The position numbers and the translations under genes are program-made. A DNA stretch of 64,000 nucleotides, taken from contig NZ_AP014690.1 of assembly GCF_001547995.1 (NCBI RefSeq), forward strand, positions 1,112,001 through 1,176,000. Reading direction: 5' to 3'. The notes beneath the pieces were generated by a model. That model saw nothing but the letters and a program-made list of their open reading frames with translations. It was not told the origin of the DNA and did no database searches. The DNA comes from Asaia bogorensis NBRC 16594 (GTDB lineage: Bacteria; Pseudomonadota; Alphaproteobacteria; Acetobacterales; Acetobacteraceae). Of the stretch, positions 54,523-63,489 are shown piece after piece (position 1 is the first letter of the stretch; every line of letters begins with the position of its first letter).

Positions 54523-55610
54523 TGTCCCCGCTTCCGGCGGATCTGACCCTCGTCATTCCCTGTTACAACGAAGCCGCCAATGTGGTTCCCCTGATCGAGG
54601 GGGTGCGCCGCGCGCTTGAGGGCATGCGCTGGGAAATCGTCTTCGTTGACGATGACTCGCCTGATGGGACGTCGAAAGCGGTCGAGAAAGCCGCGCAGGA
54701 AGATCCCCGTATCCGCCTGATCCGCCGCGTCGGCCGCAGGGGGCTTTCCTCTGCGGTGATCGAGGGCGCGTTGTCCTCCACATCGCCCGTTATCGCGGTG
54801 ATGGACGGCGACTTGCAGCATGATGAAGGCATCCTGCGCGATCTGGTGAGGCCATTGCTTGAAAACCATGCCGATATCGCTGTCGCCAGCCGCCATGTAG
54901 AGGGTGGCGATAGCAGCGGCCTGGCCAATCGGTGGCGGCATATGCTGTCGCAGGCCGGGATAAGGTTGTCGCAATCACTGCTGCCTATGCCGCTCTCCGA
55001 TCCGATGAGCGGCTTCTTTGCGGTCAGACGGCCGATATTCGAACAGGCTGTTCCGAGACTTACCGGGACAGGTTTCAAGATCCTGCTCGAAATCGTCCTC
55101 TCCGTGCCGCGTCAGGCGCGGCTCATCGAAGTGCCCTTCGTGTTTCGTCCGCGTGTATCGGGTGAGAGCAAGCTCAGTCCGCTGGTCATGGTGCAGTTTC
55201 TGGGCATGCTGATCGAGCGTGCCTTTGGTGGATGGCTGCCAACACGCTTCATCATTTTTGCGGCTGTTGGGCTGATCGGGATTGCGGTCAACCTGTTCAT
55301 CTCGGAACTCGCGCGTTTCTCCGGGGCTGGTTTTCAGGTGAGTCAGATACTCGGTACGGCCTGCGCCATTCTTGCAAACTTCCAGTTGAACAATCGTATC
55401 ACCTATCTCGATCGCCCCCTGCGCGGTCGCCGTTGGCTGCCGGGACTGTGTATCTTCGTCATTGGCGCCACCATTGGGGCTTTCGGTAATATCGGCGTTG
55501 CCGAACTGATTTATGACACGCATGGGCACTGGAGTCGTGCCAGCGCGGCTGGCGCAGTGATTGGTGTGGTCTGGAATTATGCGATTGCCTCTACCCTCGT
55601 CTGGCGCTGA
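54519..55610 (+). CDS. GT2 polyprenyl-phosphate glycosyltransferase fused to a GtrA domain
   Basis: This 363-aa protein has an N-terminal GT2 domain of the dolichol-phosphate-mannose-synthase type (LVIPCYNEAANV, FVDDDSPDGTSKAV, the DxD in VMDGDLQHDEG, ADIAVASRHVEGG). A C-terminal four-helix GtrA-like membrane domain (about 240-363) follows. It likely loads a sugar on undecaprenyl phosphate and helps flip it. It overlaps the Lrp-like gene at its start and the GT39 gene at its end. Confidence 0.9.
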   Translation: MMSPLPADLTLVIPCYNEAANVVPLIEGVRRALEGMRWEIVFVDDDSPDGTSKAVEKAAQEDPRIRLIRRVGRRGLSSAVIEGALSSTSPVIAVMDGDLQHDEGILRDLVRPLLENHADIAVASRHVEGGDSSGLANRWRHMLSQAGIRLSQSLLPMPLSDPMSGFFAVRRPIFEQAVPRLTGTGFKILLEIVLSVPRQARLIEVPFVFRPRVSGESKLSPLVMVQFLGMLIERAFGGWLPTRFIIFAAVGLIGIAVNLFISELARFSGAGFQVSQILGTACAILANFQLNNRITYLDRPLRGRRWLPGLCIFVIGATIGAFGNIGVAELIYDTHGHWSRASAAGAVIGVVWNYAIASTLVWR

Positions 55611-57093
55611 GTCGGCTCCCCCCGCCAGAGGGGAAACGAGGCAGCTCGTCGCCCTGTTCTGGGGTGTCCTGCTTGTCCTGACCCTCCTGCGCATTGGTCT
55701 GGCTGCCACATTGGGTGTCTCACCAGACGAGGCCTATTACTGGACGTGGTCGCGCCATATTCAGGCAGGTTATCTCGATCATCCCCCCATGATCGCCCTA
55801 TGGATCCGGCTTGGCACAGCCTTGTTCGGAGATAGTGCTTTCGGGATCAGGGTGCTCGGCCCCATCTCGGCGCTGCTTGGTTCGATCGTACTGGTCCGCG
55901 CCGGACGCGATCTTCTCGGAAGTGTTCAGGCCGGGTATCGTGCCTCCCTGCTGCTCAACGCGACACTTATGCTTGGCCTCGGGGCCGCCACAGCGACGCC
56001 AGATACACCGCTGGTTTTTTTCCTGACGCTTACTCTATGGGCCCTGGGGCGCCTGATCGTCACGGGGCAGCCGCGTTGGTGGCTGGCAACAGGACTGTTT
56101 TTTGGCCTGGCCTTTGACAGTAAATACACCGCTGTCTTGCCGGCTTTTGCCTGTGGGCTCTGGGTACTGGCAACGCCCGCACAACGCCGTCACTGGCTCT
56201 GGCTTGTTGGTGGAGCCGTCATCGGGCTTGCGACTATCCTCCCCGTATTGGCGTGGAACGCAGCGCATCACTGGGCCAGCTTTCTGAAGCAGGGTGGCCG
56301 GGCCAGCGACTGGCATCCACTCAAGGCGGTCAGCTTTCTTGCGGAACTGGTTGGAGGTCAGATCGGTCTGGCCACGCCGCTGGTTTTCCTGCTTTTCTGC
56401 ATCGGGATTATCTGGTGCCTCAAACGGGCGGGACGCGAACCAGTGGCGCGCCTTCTGGCCTGTCTGTGCATCGTGCCGGTTGCCGTTTTCGTTCAGCATG
56501 CTTTTGGGGGGCGGGTGCAGGCCAACTGGCCGGTAGTGATCTATCCTGCAGCAGCTCTTGCGGCTGCTGCAACGCATCGGCGCATCGGTTATGCCTGCGC
56601 CCTGGGTCTAGGGATCACCGCGCTTATCAGCCTTCAGGGTATGGTCGCGCCGCTCCATCTCTCGGCGCATCACGATGTCATCGCCCGCCAGACTGCGGAC
56701 TGGTCCGGGCTGGCACACAGGGTGCAGGAAGAGGTTTCACCGGGGCATAGCCTCGTTGTGGGCGATTATGCTCTCGCATCCATCATGCGCTACGAGACGC
56801 CAGATCAGCCGATATACAGCTATGACAACCGCTGGGGTTTTCTTGGCGGACATGACGCGCAGGACCACCGCTGGGGTTTTCTTGGCGGACATGACGCGCA
56901 GGACCACGCCTATCCGGGGCCCAAGGCGCAATTGCTGCTTCGCGAGAGCGAAAAGCCGGACCTACCCGCGGCGTGGCTCGGCGCGGCTGAAACAGGCCGC
57001 TTCTGTCGCCTGCTGCGCGGCCAGCCGATCATCTGCTACCGTCTGATCAATCTGAACCTACCGGCCGGGACAGCAATGTACCGGCTACCTTGA
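55579..57093 (+). CDS. GT39/ArnT-like lipid-linked sugar glycosyltransferase with an internal tandem repeat
   Basis: This 504-aa polytopic transferase has about ten or more helices. The conserved early acidic motif SPDEAYYWTWSRH is typical of GT39/PMT/ArnT enzymes, which take sugar from a polyprenyl-phosphate donor. YLDHPPMIA is also family-typical. The C-terminal soluble part has a 13-residue unit (RWGFLGGHDAQDH) duplicated exactly in tandem. I chose the ATG at 55579, 32 bp inside the previous gene; a TTG 18 bp upstream is possible. It is the likely partner of the GT2/GtrA enzyme. Confidence 0.88.
   Translation: MRLPLPSSGAESAPPARGETRQLVALFWGVLLVLTLLRIGLAATLGVSPDEAYYWTWSRHIQAGYLDHPPMIALWIRLGTALFGDSAFGIRVLGPISALLGSIVLVRAGRDLLGSVQAGYRASLLLNATLMLGLGAATATPDTPLVFFLTLTLWALGRLIVTGQPRWWLATGLFFGLAFDSKYTAVLPAFACGLWVLATPAQRRHWLWLVGGAVIGLATILPVLAWNAAHHWASFLKQGGRASDWHPLKAVSFLAELVGGQIGLATPLVFLLFCIGIIWCLKRAGREPVARLLACLCIVPVAVFVQHAFGGRVQANWPVVIYPAAALAAAATHRRIGYACALGLGITALISLQGMVAPLHLSAHHDVIARQTADWSGLAHRVQEEVSPGHSLVVGDYALASIMRYETPDQPIYSYDNRWGFLGGHDAQDHRWGFLGGHDAQDHAYPGPKAQLLLRESEKPDLPAAWLGAAETGRFCRLLRGQPIICYRLINLNLPAGTAMYRLP
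56828..56907 (+). repeat. 39-bp direct tandem repeat, two exact copies
   Basis: Copies at 56828-56866 and 56867-56905 are identical, with two further matching bases. The period is a multiple of three, so the frame of the GT39 gene is kept. Exact identity implies a recent duplication. Confidence 0.95.
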
Positions 57094-57099
57094 GACTTT

Positions 57100-57120
57100 A
57101 CCCATCGGGTTGTTTTTTTT
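57100..57120 (+). terminator. terminator after the GT39 gene
   Basis: A short ACCC/GGGT stem is followed shortly by eight T residues on the + strand, a few bases past the stop. Confidence 0.55.
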
Positions 57121-57289
57121 CGGATTAGTCCCCCCCCAGGCCACATTGTCCGGGCTTTCTGACCGAATCATCGCATGTGGGGTAGAAATGGCTACCCCGA
57201 CATTCGCAGTCCTGCAGCTGTGTCAGGTCCTTTCCATCATGTAACGGTATGCTTTAGGCTGCCTGTGATTTGCATGAAGGAAATGGCTC

Positions 57290-59440
57290 ATGAAGCGCAT
57301 CTTGATGGCGATGACCTCGCTTGTCTGCACGACCCTCCTACCTCCCGTGGTCGGTCAGGCCCTCGCCCAGACGGGGGTAACGGCTGAGCCCTCAGGCAAG
57401 GATGTGCCGTCCCGCGCTTTACTGGAGCAGGTTCAGGGGCAGCAGGCGCTCGATTGGGTCAAGGCCCAGAACAGCCGTAGCGCAGGGCTCCTGCAGTCCG
57501 ATAAGCGCTATCAGAAATTCTACGATGATGTGCTTGCGGTCGAGCAGGCGCCGGGACGCCTGACCCTACCCGAGCAATCGGGAGGCAAGTTGTGGAATTA
57601 CTGGCAGGATGCCAGCCATCCCAAGGGAATTTGGCGGGTGACCTCGCCAGCCTCTTTCGCCAAGGCGGAGCCTGACTGGACGACGATGCTCGATATCGAC
57701 GCCCTGTCACGCGATGAAAAGCACGACTGGGTATTCCAGGGCGCGGATTGCCTCGAGCCCGATGCGACGCGCTGCCTCGTCACGCTGTCGCTGTCGGGTG
57801 AGGACGCTGCCTCCTACCGCGAGTTCGACACCCAGACGCGTCGTTTCGTGCCCGATGGCTTCGATCTTCCCCACTCCAAGCAGCGCGTGGCGTGGCTCGA
57901 CCGCGACACGCTTCTGGTATCGCGTGACTGGGGGGCGGGCTCCATGACGCACTCAGGCTATCCATTCAGCGTGCGTCTCGTGAAAAGGGGTGAACCTCTC
58001 TCGGCAGCGAGGGAGATCTATCGCGGGCAGGAAAGCGACATGATTGTCGAGCCCCAGGTGCTGCATGACGAGACCGGCAAGCGTATCGCCATCATTCAGC
58101 GTAATCTCGACTTCTTCCGCAGCGAATATCGTGTTTATGACCCTGCCACCGGGACGCTGAGGCAGATCGCCCTGCCTGAAAAGATCGGTTATCTCGGCTT
58201 CTATGCAGGCAAGCTGATCATACGCCTCGATCAGGACTGGAATGTTGGCGGGCACTTCTCTCGTGGCAGCATTGTCGCTGTCGACCCTGCAGCATCCAAT
58301 AAAGCGCCAGCCCTGGTTTTCAAGCCCGAGGCCAGCGAAACGACAACCGATATCGGCGTCACGTCCAAAGGGATTATCGCGGTGGTTTATCGCGATGTGC
58401 ATCCCTCCGTGCGGCTTTACACGCCCTCTGCAAAAGAGAGCGGCTGGAAGGAGAAGTACTACGTCCTGCCACGCATGAGCTCAGCGACCCTGCAATCGTC
58501 GTCAGCCTCTGTCAGCTACGCGTATCTCAAGGTTGAAGGTTATATCATCCCGCCTGAGCTCTGGAGTTTCGATACCGACACGGGCAAGTCCCAGAAGGTC
58601 AAGACGACCCCCGCACTGTTCGATACCAAGGGGCTGCGAACCGAGCAGTTCTGGGCAAAATCCAGTGATGGTGTCGATATCCCCTATTTCGTGACCCACC
58701 GCCGGGACTGGAAGCTGGACGGACATAACCCCGTGCTTTTCACCGCTTATGGTGGTTTCGATCTCTCCTACCTGCCGACCTATTATGCCGATATCGGCAA
58801 GACCTGGCTGGAGCGTGGCGGCGTTTATGTGGTCGGCAATATTCGCGGCGGCGGCGAGTTCGGCCCAGCCTGGCACGAGGCGGGGATGAAATCGGGCCGT
58901 CAGCATGCCTATGATGATTTTGCGGCGATTGGGCGCGATCTGGCCAAACGCGAGATTGCTGATCGCGAGCACCTCGCCATACGCGGGCGCTCAAATGGTG
59001 GCCTGTTGATGGGGGTGGAATTCACCCAGCATCCGGAACTGTGGAAGGCCGTCATCATTGGTGTACCGCTGCTGGATATGGAGAATTTCGAGACGATGGC
59101 GGCTGGCGCGTCCTGGGCGGCGGAGTATGGCCATATGAGCGTACCGCAGGAGCGCAAATTTCTTGAGGGAATATCGCCGTTGCAGCATTTGAAGAAAGAC
59201 GTGTCCTACCCGGTACCGTTCATCTTCACTTCCACCAAGGATGACCGCGTGGGCCCCGTTCATGCGCGTCTCTTCGCCGCCCGTCTGCAGGAGCTGTGCA
59301 AGCCGTTCTTCTATTACGAGGACACGGAAGGCGGTCATGCCGGGACAGTCAACGCCCGGGAAATTGCTCATGAACGGGCATTGGAGGCTGTCTACCTGTC
59401 AAAGAGCCTCATGGATCAGGACCCCGCCTTCAAACACTGA
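57290..59440 (+). CDS. secreted S9-family prolyl oligopeptidase
   Basis: This 716-aa serine peptidase of the prolyl oligopeptidase family has an N-terminal signal peptide (about 1-26, ending ALAQ). A beta-propeller region (about 100-440) caps the catalytic domain. The nucleophile is in GRSNGG, the Asp in TKDDRVGPVHAR and the His in GGHAG. NIRGGGEFGPAWHEAG is a family signature. It probably degrades Pro-containing peptides in the periplasm or outside. AAGGAAA precedes the ATG. Confidence 0.92.
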   Translation: MKRILMAMTSLVCTTLLPPVVGQALAQTGVTAEPSGKDVPSRALLEQVQGQQALDWVKAQNSRSAGLLQSDKRYQKFYDDVLAVEQAPGRLTLPEQSGGKLWNYWQDASHPKGIWRVTSPASFAKAEPDWTTMLDIDALSRDEKHDWVFQGADCLEPDATRCLVTLSLSGEDAASYREFDTQTRRFVPDGFDLPHSKQRVAWLDRDTLLVSRDWGAGSMTHSGYPFSVRLVKRGEPLSAAREIYRGQESDMIVEPQVLHDETGKRIAIIQRNLDFFRSEYRVYDPATGTLRQIALPEKIGYLGFYAGKLIIRLDQDWNVGGHFSRGSIVAVDPAASNKAPALVFKPEASETTTDIGVTSKGIIAVVYRDVHPSVRLYTPSAKESGWKEKYYVLPRMSSATLQSSSASVSYAYLKVEGYIIPPELWSFDTDTGKSQKVKTTPALFDTKGLRTEQFWAKSSDGVDIPYFVTHRRDWKLDGHNPVLFTAYGGFDLSYLPTYYADIGKTWLERGGVYVVGNIRGGGEFGPAWHEAGMKSGRQHAYDDFAAIGRDLAKREIADREHLAIRGRSNGGLLMGVEFTQHPELWKAVIIGVPLLDMENFETMAAGASWAAEYGHMSVPQERKFLEGISPLQHLKKDVSYPVPFIFTSTKDDRVGPVHARLFAARLQELCKPFFYYEDTEGGHAGTVNAREIAHERALEAVYLSKSLMDQDPAFKH

Positions 59441-59496
59441 GAGCCTGATGCCTGCCCAGCGCCCGAGCCTGCGGCAGGTATGATCCATGGATGGCA

Positions 59497-59551
59497 GGCG
59501 AGGGAAGCTTTCCCTCGCCAAGGGTCTCTTATGGTGACGCTGGCCAGCGTC
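59497..59551. other. two dyads in the convergent S9-peptidase/rpsU gap
   Basis: A 10-bp stem GGCGAGGGAA/TTCCCTCGCC (59497-59519) is followed by the 16-bp perfect palindrome GACGCTGGCCAGCGTC (59536-59551). They may form bidirectional termination structure. No T-run follows either. Confidence 0.55.
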
Positions 59552-59625
59552 AGGCCGGATCGGGAAACAGTCCGGCGAAAGGTGAGGCGGGGCAATGCTA
59601 GTCCCCGGGAAGCAGGCACAAAAAA

Positions 59626-59649
59626 ACCGCCGTGAAAACGGCGGTTGTT
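59626..59649 (-). terminator. terminator after rpsU
   Basis: On the minus strand AACCGCCGT pairs with ACGGCGGTT around a 4-nt loop and is followed by TTTTT. Downstream of the rpsU stop by about 25 bp. Confidence 0.85.
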
Positions 59650-59673
59650 CTGTTTGCCGGTTCGGCAGGCTGA

Positions 59674-59877
59674 TCAGAAGCCTTCACGCTCCAGGCGCTT
59701 GCGCTCCATCTTGCGTGCACGACGAACCGCTTCGGCCGCTTCACGAGCGCGACGCTCGGAGGGCTTTTCGAAGTGGCGACGCAGCTTCATCTCGCGGAAA
59801 ACGCCTTCGCGCTGCATCTTTTTCTTGAGCGCCTTGAGCGCCTGATCAACATTGTTGTCACGAACCAGAACCTGCAC
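59674..59877 (-). CDS. rpsU: 30S ribosomal protein S21
   Basis: This 67-aa small-subunit protein starts [20 protein letters not shown]. It has the [18 protein letters not shown] helix typical of alphaproteobacterial S21. Single gene with its own terminator, divergent from def. Confidence 0.98.
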   Translation of the reverse strand: MQVLVRDNNVDQALKALKKKMQREGVFREMKLRRHFEKPSERRAREAAEAVRRARKMERKRLEREGF

Positions 59878-60098
59878 GGGTCTGCCATCTCCTGTCCGAC
59901 CATGAAGATCATGGTCTGTTTGTAAATGCGATGCCAGGAACGCGATACCGATGGCAGAGCGTTCCAGAGAGGCCAGCGCCTTAGCACAAGTTTTGAAGGG
60001 GACACAAACGGTTTGAGCAGTATCGCCCGAAAATTATTCATGTCACCATGCGACAGGGTGCGGGAACTATTCCCGCGAATAGAAGGCTGTGTGCAGAA

Positions 60099-60629
60099 AT
60101 GGCGTTGCTGAAAATTGCGCGTATGGGGCATCCGGTATTGCTTCAGCGAGCGCAACCGGTTGAAGACGTTCATTCTTTATCGGTCAGGCAACTGGTTTTA
60201 GACATGATCGAAACGATGCTTGATTCGCGTGGCGCCGGGCTTGCCGCCCCGCAGGTTCACAAATCATTGCGCTTGTTCGTTTATCACGTGCCTGAGGGGC
60301 GATGTGGCCCCAATGAAGCGCCGATTCCACCGCGCGTGCTGATCAATCCCGAGATCATGCCTCTGGGCGAGGAGATGATGCAGTGCACGGAAGGATGTCT
60401 TTCTCTCCCGCTATTGCGGGGTGTCGTGCCACGCCATGCTGCCGTTGCCTATCGTGGTCTGGATCTTGATGGCTCGGTGATTCAGGGAGAAGCGCGTGGG
60501 TTCCACGCCAACGTCCTGCAGCACGAATATGATCACCTTGATGGTATTCTCTACACCATGCGCATGACTGATTTCGCGAGCTTTGGCTATGCCGAGGAAT
60601 TCGCCATACCTCGTGACAGTGAGGGCTAG
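60099..60629 (+). CDS. def: peptide deformylase
   Basis: This 176-aa metalloenzyme removes the formyl group from nascent proteins. It has all three motifs: GAGLAAPQ, EGCLSLP with the metal-binding Cys, and QHEYDHLDG with the two His ligands and catalytic Glu. I chose the ATG at 60099 (start MALLKIARMGHPVL); an upstream ATG at 60048 would add 17 unlike residues. It is apart from any fmt gene in this window, so it may be a second copy in the genome. It is 3 nt before the marR gene. Confidence 0.94.
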   Translation: MALLKIARMGHPVLLQRAQPVEDVHSLSVRQLVLDMIETMLDSRGAGLAAPQVHKSLRLFVYHVPEGRCGPNEAPIPPRVLINPEIMPLGEEMMQCTEGCLSLPLLRGVVPRHAAVAYRGLDLDGSVIQGEARGFHANVLQHEYDHLDGILYTMRMTDFASFGYAEEFAIPRDSEG

Positions 60630-60632
60630 TTG

Positions 60633-61115
60633 ATGTCCGTCCTGCGTATGCAGCGAGATGCTCCTGGCCAAGCGCATCTTTATCTCCGTGAAGAGCAGAT
60701 CCGGCTCACCTACGAGGCCATGCTTCTGGCCTGGCGCGAGTTGAGCGCAACCTGTGAACCGCTTCAGCGTGACAACCAGCTGGGCTCGGCCCACCATCGG
60801 GTGATGTTTCTGGTTTCGACCCATCAGGGCCTGACCATGAGCGCGCTGCTGCGACGTCTCAATATCACCAAGCAAAGTCTCAACCGCGTCCTGCAGGAAC
60901 TCATGGCCCGCGGCCTGATTGAGCAACGCGCTGATGAGCATGACAGGAGACTCAAGCATCTCCATCTGACGCAGCAGGGGGCGGCCATCGAGGAGGAAAT
61001 CTTCGTGGCCCTGCGTGACCGCATGACGCTGGCCTATCGTGCTGCCGGAGGGCAGGCTGTCGAGGGGTTCAGGCGCGTGCTGGCCACCCTTCAAGGCGAA
61101 GGCGGCGTACCATGA
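60633..61115 (+). CDS. MarR-family regulator (PetP-like)
   Basis: This 160-aa winged-helix regulator has HHRVMFLVSTHQGLTMSALLRRLNI, NRVLQELMARGLIEQ and the DEHDRRLKHLHLT wing, all MarR hallmarks. It overlaps the response-regulator gene (ATGA). A MarR + OmpR-type pair of this kind resembles petP/petR of Rhodobacter. That naming is by context and architecture only. Confidence 0.9.
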   Translation: MSVLRMQRDAPGQAHLYLREEQIRLTYEAMLLAWRELSATCEPLQRDNQLGSAHHRVMFLVSTHQGLTMSALLRRLNITKQSLNRVLQELMARGLIEQRADEHDRRLKHLHLTQQGAAIEEEIFVALRDRMTLAYRAAGGQAVEGFRRVLATLQGEGGVP

Positions 61116-61933
61116 CCGGAATGCCGGATATGAGGGCAGGAAAGGCGTCAGACGCGGTGCCGGGCAAAACGGGTGACACGACGATATCCGGGGGTGGTAT
61201 GGGCGAGACCAGATCAGCAGAGGGTAAATCGCAAGGGGGTGTTGGTCATGGTGCCCATATCCTTGTGGTGGATGATGACGCACGCCTCCTTCGCCTGTTG
61301 CAGCGCTTTCTGACCGAGGCCGGGTTTCGTATCACCACGGCGGTTGATGCCGAGGCGGCGCGCAAGATCCTGGCTGTCACCCAGCCCGATGCGATGGTGG
61401 CGGATATCAACATGCCCGGTGAAGATGGCTTGAGCCTGACTCGCTGGCTGCGCGAAAACGGCCAGGTCTGGCCCATCATTCTTCTGACTGCGCGTGGCGA
61501 GCCTGCGGACCGCATCATCGGTCTCGAATCCGGCGCGGATGATTATCTGGGCAAGCCTTTCGAACCCCGTGAACTCTTGCTCAGGCTGCAGGCGCATCTA
61601 CGCCGCCATGTTCCACGCCCTATCGGCACGCCGCGCCTGCTACGGCTTGGGCGGCTCGAATTCGACACAGGTCGCGGGCTCCTTACTGGGCCGGAAGGTA
61701 TTGTGCATCTTACAAGCGGCGAGGCAGCTCTGCTGGGTGTGCTGACCCGCGTACCCGGAGAAATCCTGTCGCGCGAGGCCATTGCAGAGGCACTGGGCAT
61801 GGATGAGATTGGCGAACGTGCCGTCGATGTGCAGGTTACGCGCCTGCGCCGCCGGATTGAGCCGGACCAGAAGGAGCCGCGCTTTCTCCAGACAGTCAGA
61901 GGCAAGGGTTACGTGCTGAAGCCGGGAAGCTGA
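61112..61933 (+). CDS. OmpR-family response regulator (PetR-like)
   Basis: This 273-aa regulator has a ~47-residue Gly/Ser-rich leader and then a receiver domain (ILVVDDD at 50-56, phosphoacceptor D98 in VADINMPGEDG, K in LGKPFEP). A C-terminal winged helix follows (RAVDVQVTRLRRRIE, RGKGYVLKPG). It overlaps the MarR gene and precedes a histidine kinase by 7 bp. A later start (61199) would trim most of the leader. Confidence 0.93.
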   Translation: MTGMPDMRAGKASDAVPGKTGDTTISGGGMGETRSAEGKSQGGVGHGAHILVVDDDARLLRLLQRFLTEAGFRITTAVDAEAARKILAVTQPDAMVADINMPGEDGLSLTRWLRENGQVWPIILLTARGEPADRIIGLESGADDYLGKPFEPRELLLRLQAHLRRHVPRPIGTPRLLRLGRLEFDTGRGLLTGPEGIVHLTSGEAALLGVLTRVPGEILSREAIAEALGMDEIGERAVDVQVTRLRRRIEPDQKEPRFLQTVRGKGYVLKPGS

Positions 61934-61940
61934 GGCTGGC

Positions 61941-63287
61941 ATGAAAGCCGCCCGGATGCTTGAGCGCGTGGTTCGCCGGCTTTTGCCGCGCTCTTTTCAG
62001 GGCCGGTCGCTCCTGATCGTGCTCATGCCGCTACTGATCACCCAGATTGTGGCCTTGCAGCTCTTTTACGGCAACTATTTGAACGTCGTGTCGCGCCGTC
62101 TGGCCGACAGTGTGGTGTCGGATCTCGCCTATATCAGGGATTCGGTCGAGCATGTGCCGGGGCAGCAGGACTGGATTCTGCATCAGGCCCGCTGGCGCAC
62201 GCAGCTTGTCATTGCCTTTCATCCCGGTGCACGGCTGACCGATGCGCCCGCGCCCTTCGTGCTGGGCCCGATGGATGAGGACCTGACGAATGCCGTGCGT
62301 CGGGTATTCGATGCCCCGTGTTACATCGACTGGAACGCCACGAGACAGAGTGTGCGGCTCGATATCCCTCTGCATGACGGCGTGCTTGAGGTGATTGTCC
62401 CGCGCAAGCGGCTGGATGTTGGGCCCATATGGCTGTTCGTAGCGTGGGAGGTTGGAAGCGCCATCCTGCTGTTCATGGTCGCTGGTCTCTTTATCGGTCG
62501 GCAGGTTCGTGCCGTCAGACGGCTGGCAAAGGCCGCAGAGAATTTCGGACTGGGGCGCGATGACGGACCGATCCATCCGCAGGGCGCGCTGGAGATACGC
62601 AAGGCCGCGCTCGCCTTCAATCGTATGCAGGCACGGGTCAACCGTTTTGTGACGCATCGGACGGCGGTTCTCGCTGGCGTTTCGCATGATTTGCGCACAC
62701 CTCTGACGCGGCTGCGCCTGACATTGGCCATGATGCCTATCGAGGGCACGGTCGAGGCACAGGAGCTGCGTCCTGACATCGAGGATATGGTTGCTGACAT
62801 TGCCGAGATGGAACGCCTGATTGGCAGTTATCTCTCCTTTGCCCGGGGGGAGGGCGAGGAGGACCCCGTTCCGACCGATCTGCTCGCCCTGCTGCGCGAT
62901 GTCGCGGCGGCAACGACGCGGGCTGGAGGCGATGTGCTTGCCATCCATGCCGAACAGAGCCTGACGGTGCCTGTGCGCCCGGATGCGATGCGGCGTGTAT
63001 TGATCAATCTGGCGGAGAACGCACGTCGCCATGGCGGGCGTATGATGTTCGCGCTGCGTCAGACCGGGCGCATGGTGGAAATTACCATCGACGATGACGG
63101 GCCGGGTATTGCGCAATCACGACGTAAGGATGTGTTTCGGGCCTTCAGCAGCACGGCGGGCCCGGAGGGCGGAAGCGGGCTGGGCCTCACGATCGCGCGT
63201 GACATTATGGCCGCACATGGGGGGAGCGTGGTGCTGCGGAACAGTCCACTCGGTGGCCTTCGAGTCATGCTCAAACTGCCGCAATAG
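61941..63287 (+). CDS. sensor histidine kinase (EnvZ/OmpB-type architecture)
   Basis: This 448-aa sensor has membrane helices at about 23-46 and 162-185 enclosing a periplasmic domain of ~115 residues. A HAMP linker and the H-box VSHDLRTPLTRLRL with H249 follow. The N-box (LINLAENARRHGG), DDGPGIAQSRR and GSGLGLTIARDI complete it. It is probably the partner of the preceding regulator. The signal sensed is unknown. Confidence 0.93.
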   Translation: MKAARMLERVVRRLLPRSFQGRSLLIVLMPLLITQIVALQLFYGNYLNVVSRRLADSVVSDLAYIRDSVEHVPGQQDWILHQARWRTQLVIAFHPGARLTDAPAPFVLGPMDEDLTNAVRRVFDAPCYIDWNATRQSVRLDIPLHDGVLEVIVPRKRLDVGPIWLFVAWEVGSAILLFMVAGLFIGRQVRAVRRLAKAAENFGLGRDDGPIHPQGALEIRKAALAFNRMQARVNRFVTHRTAVLAGVSHDLRTPLTRLRLTLAMMPIEGTVEAQELRPDIEDMVADIAEMERLIGSYLSFARGEGEEDPVPTDLLALLRDVAAATTRAGGDVLAIHAEQSLTVPVRPDAMRRVLINLAENARRHGGRMMFALRQTGRMVEITIDDDGPGIAQSRRKDVFRAFSSTAGPEGGSGLGLTIARDIMAAHGGSVVLRNSPLGGLRVMLKLPQ

Positions 63288-63400
63288 GGATCTTCTTCCC
63301 GGCGAGGCGCAATGCCTGAAGAGCGGAGCTCAAATCGGATCCGGCGAAGAGCCCCTGCGCAACGAAAGGGCCCGGTCCCACAAGTGGAAGCCTCATGAAA

Positions 63401-63432
63401 AAACCGGCATCGCGTGAGGGCGAAGCCGGTTT
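63401..63432 (-). terminator. terminator hairpin between the kinase and bamE-like genes
   Basis: The AAACCGGC/GCCGGTTT stem has a 16-nt loop. On the minus strand it continues TTTT, so it serves the bamE-like gene; it may act in both directions. Confidence 0.75.
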
Positions 63433-63489
63433 ATCAAAAGGCGATACCGTCCCAGCGCTCTCGCAGGGCCAGTTAGGCGATTGGGGTGA

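Noticed and set aside
56828-56907. CRISPR-like repeat
   Set aside because: The two units are directly adjacent with no spacer and lie in frame within a coding gene.
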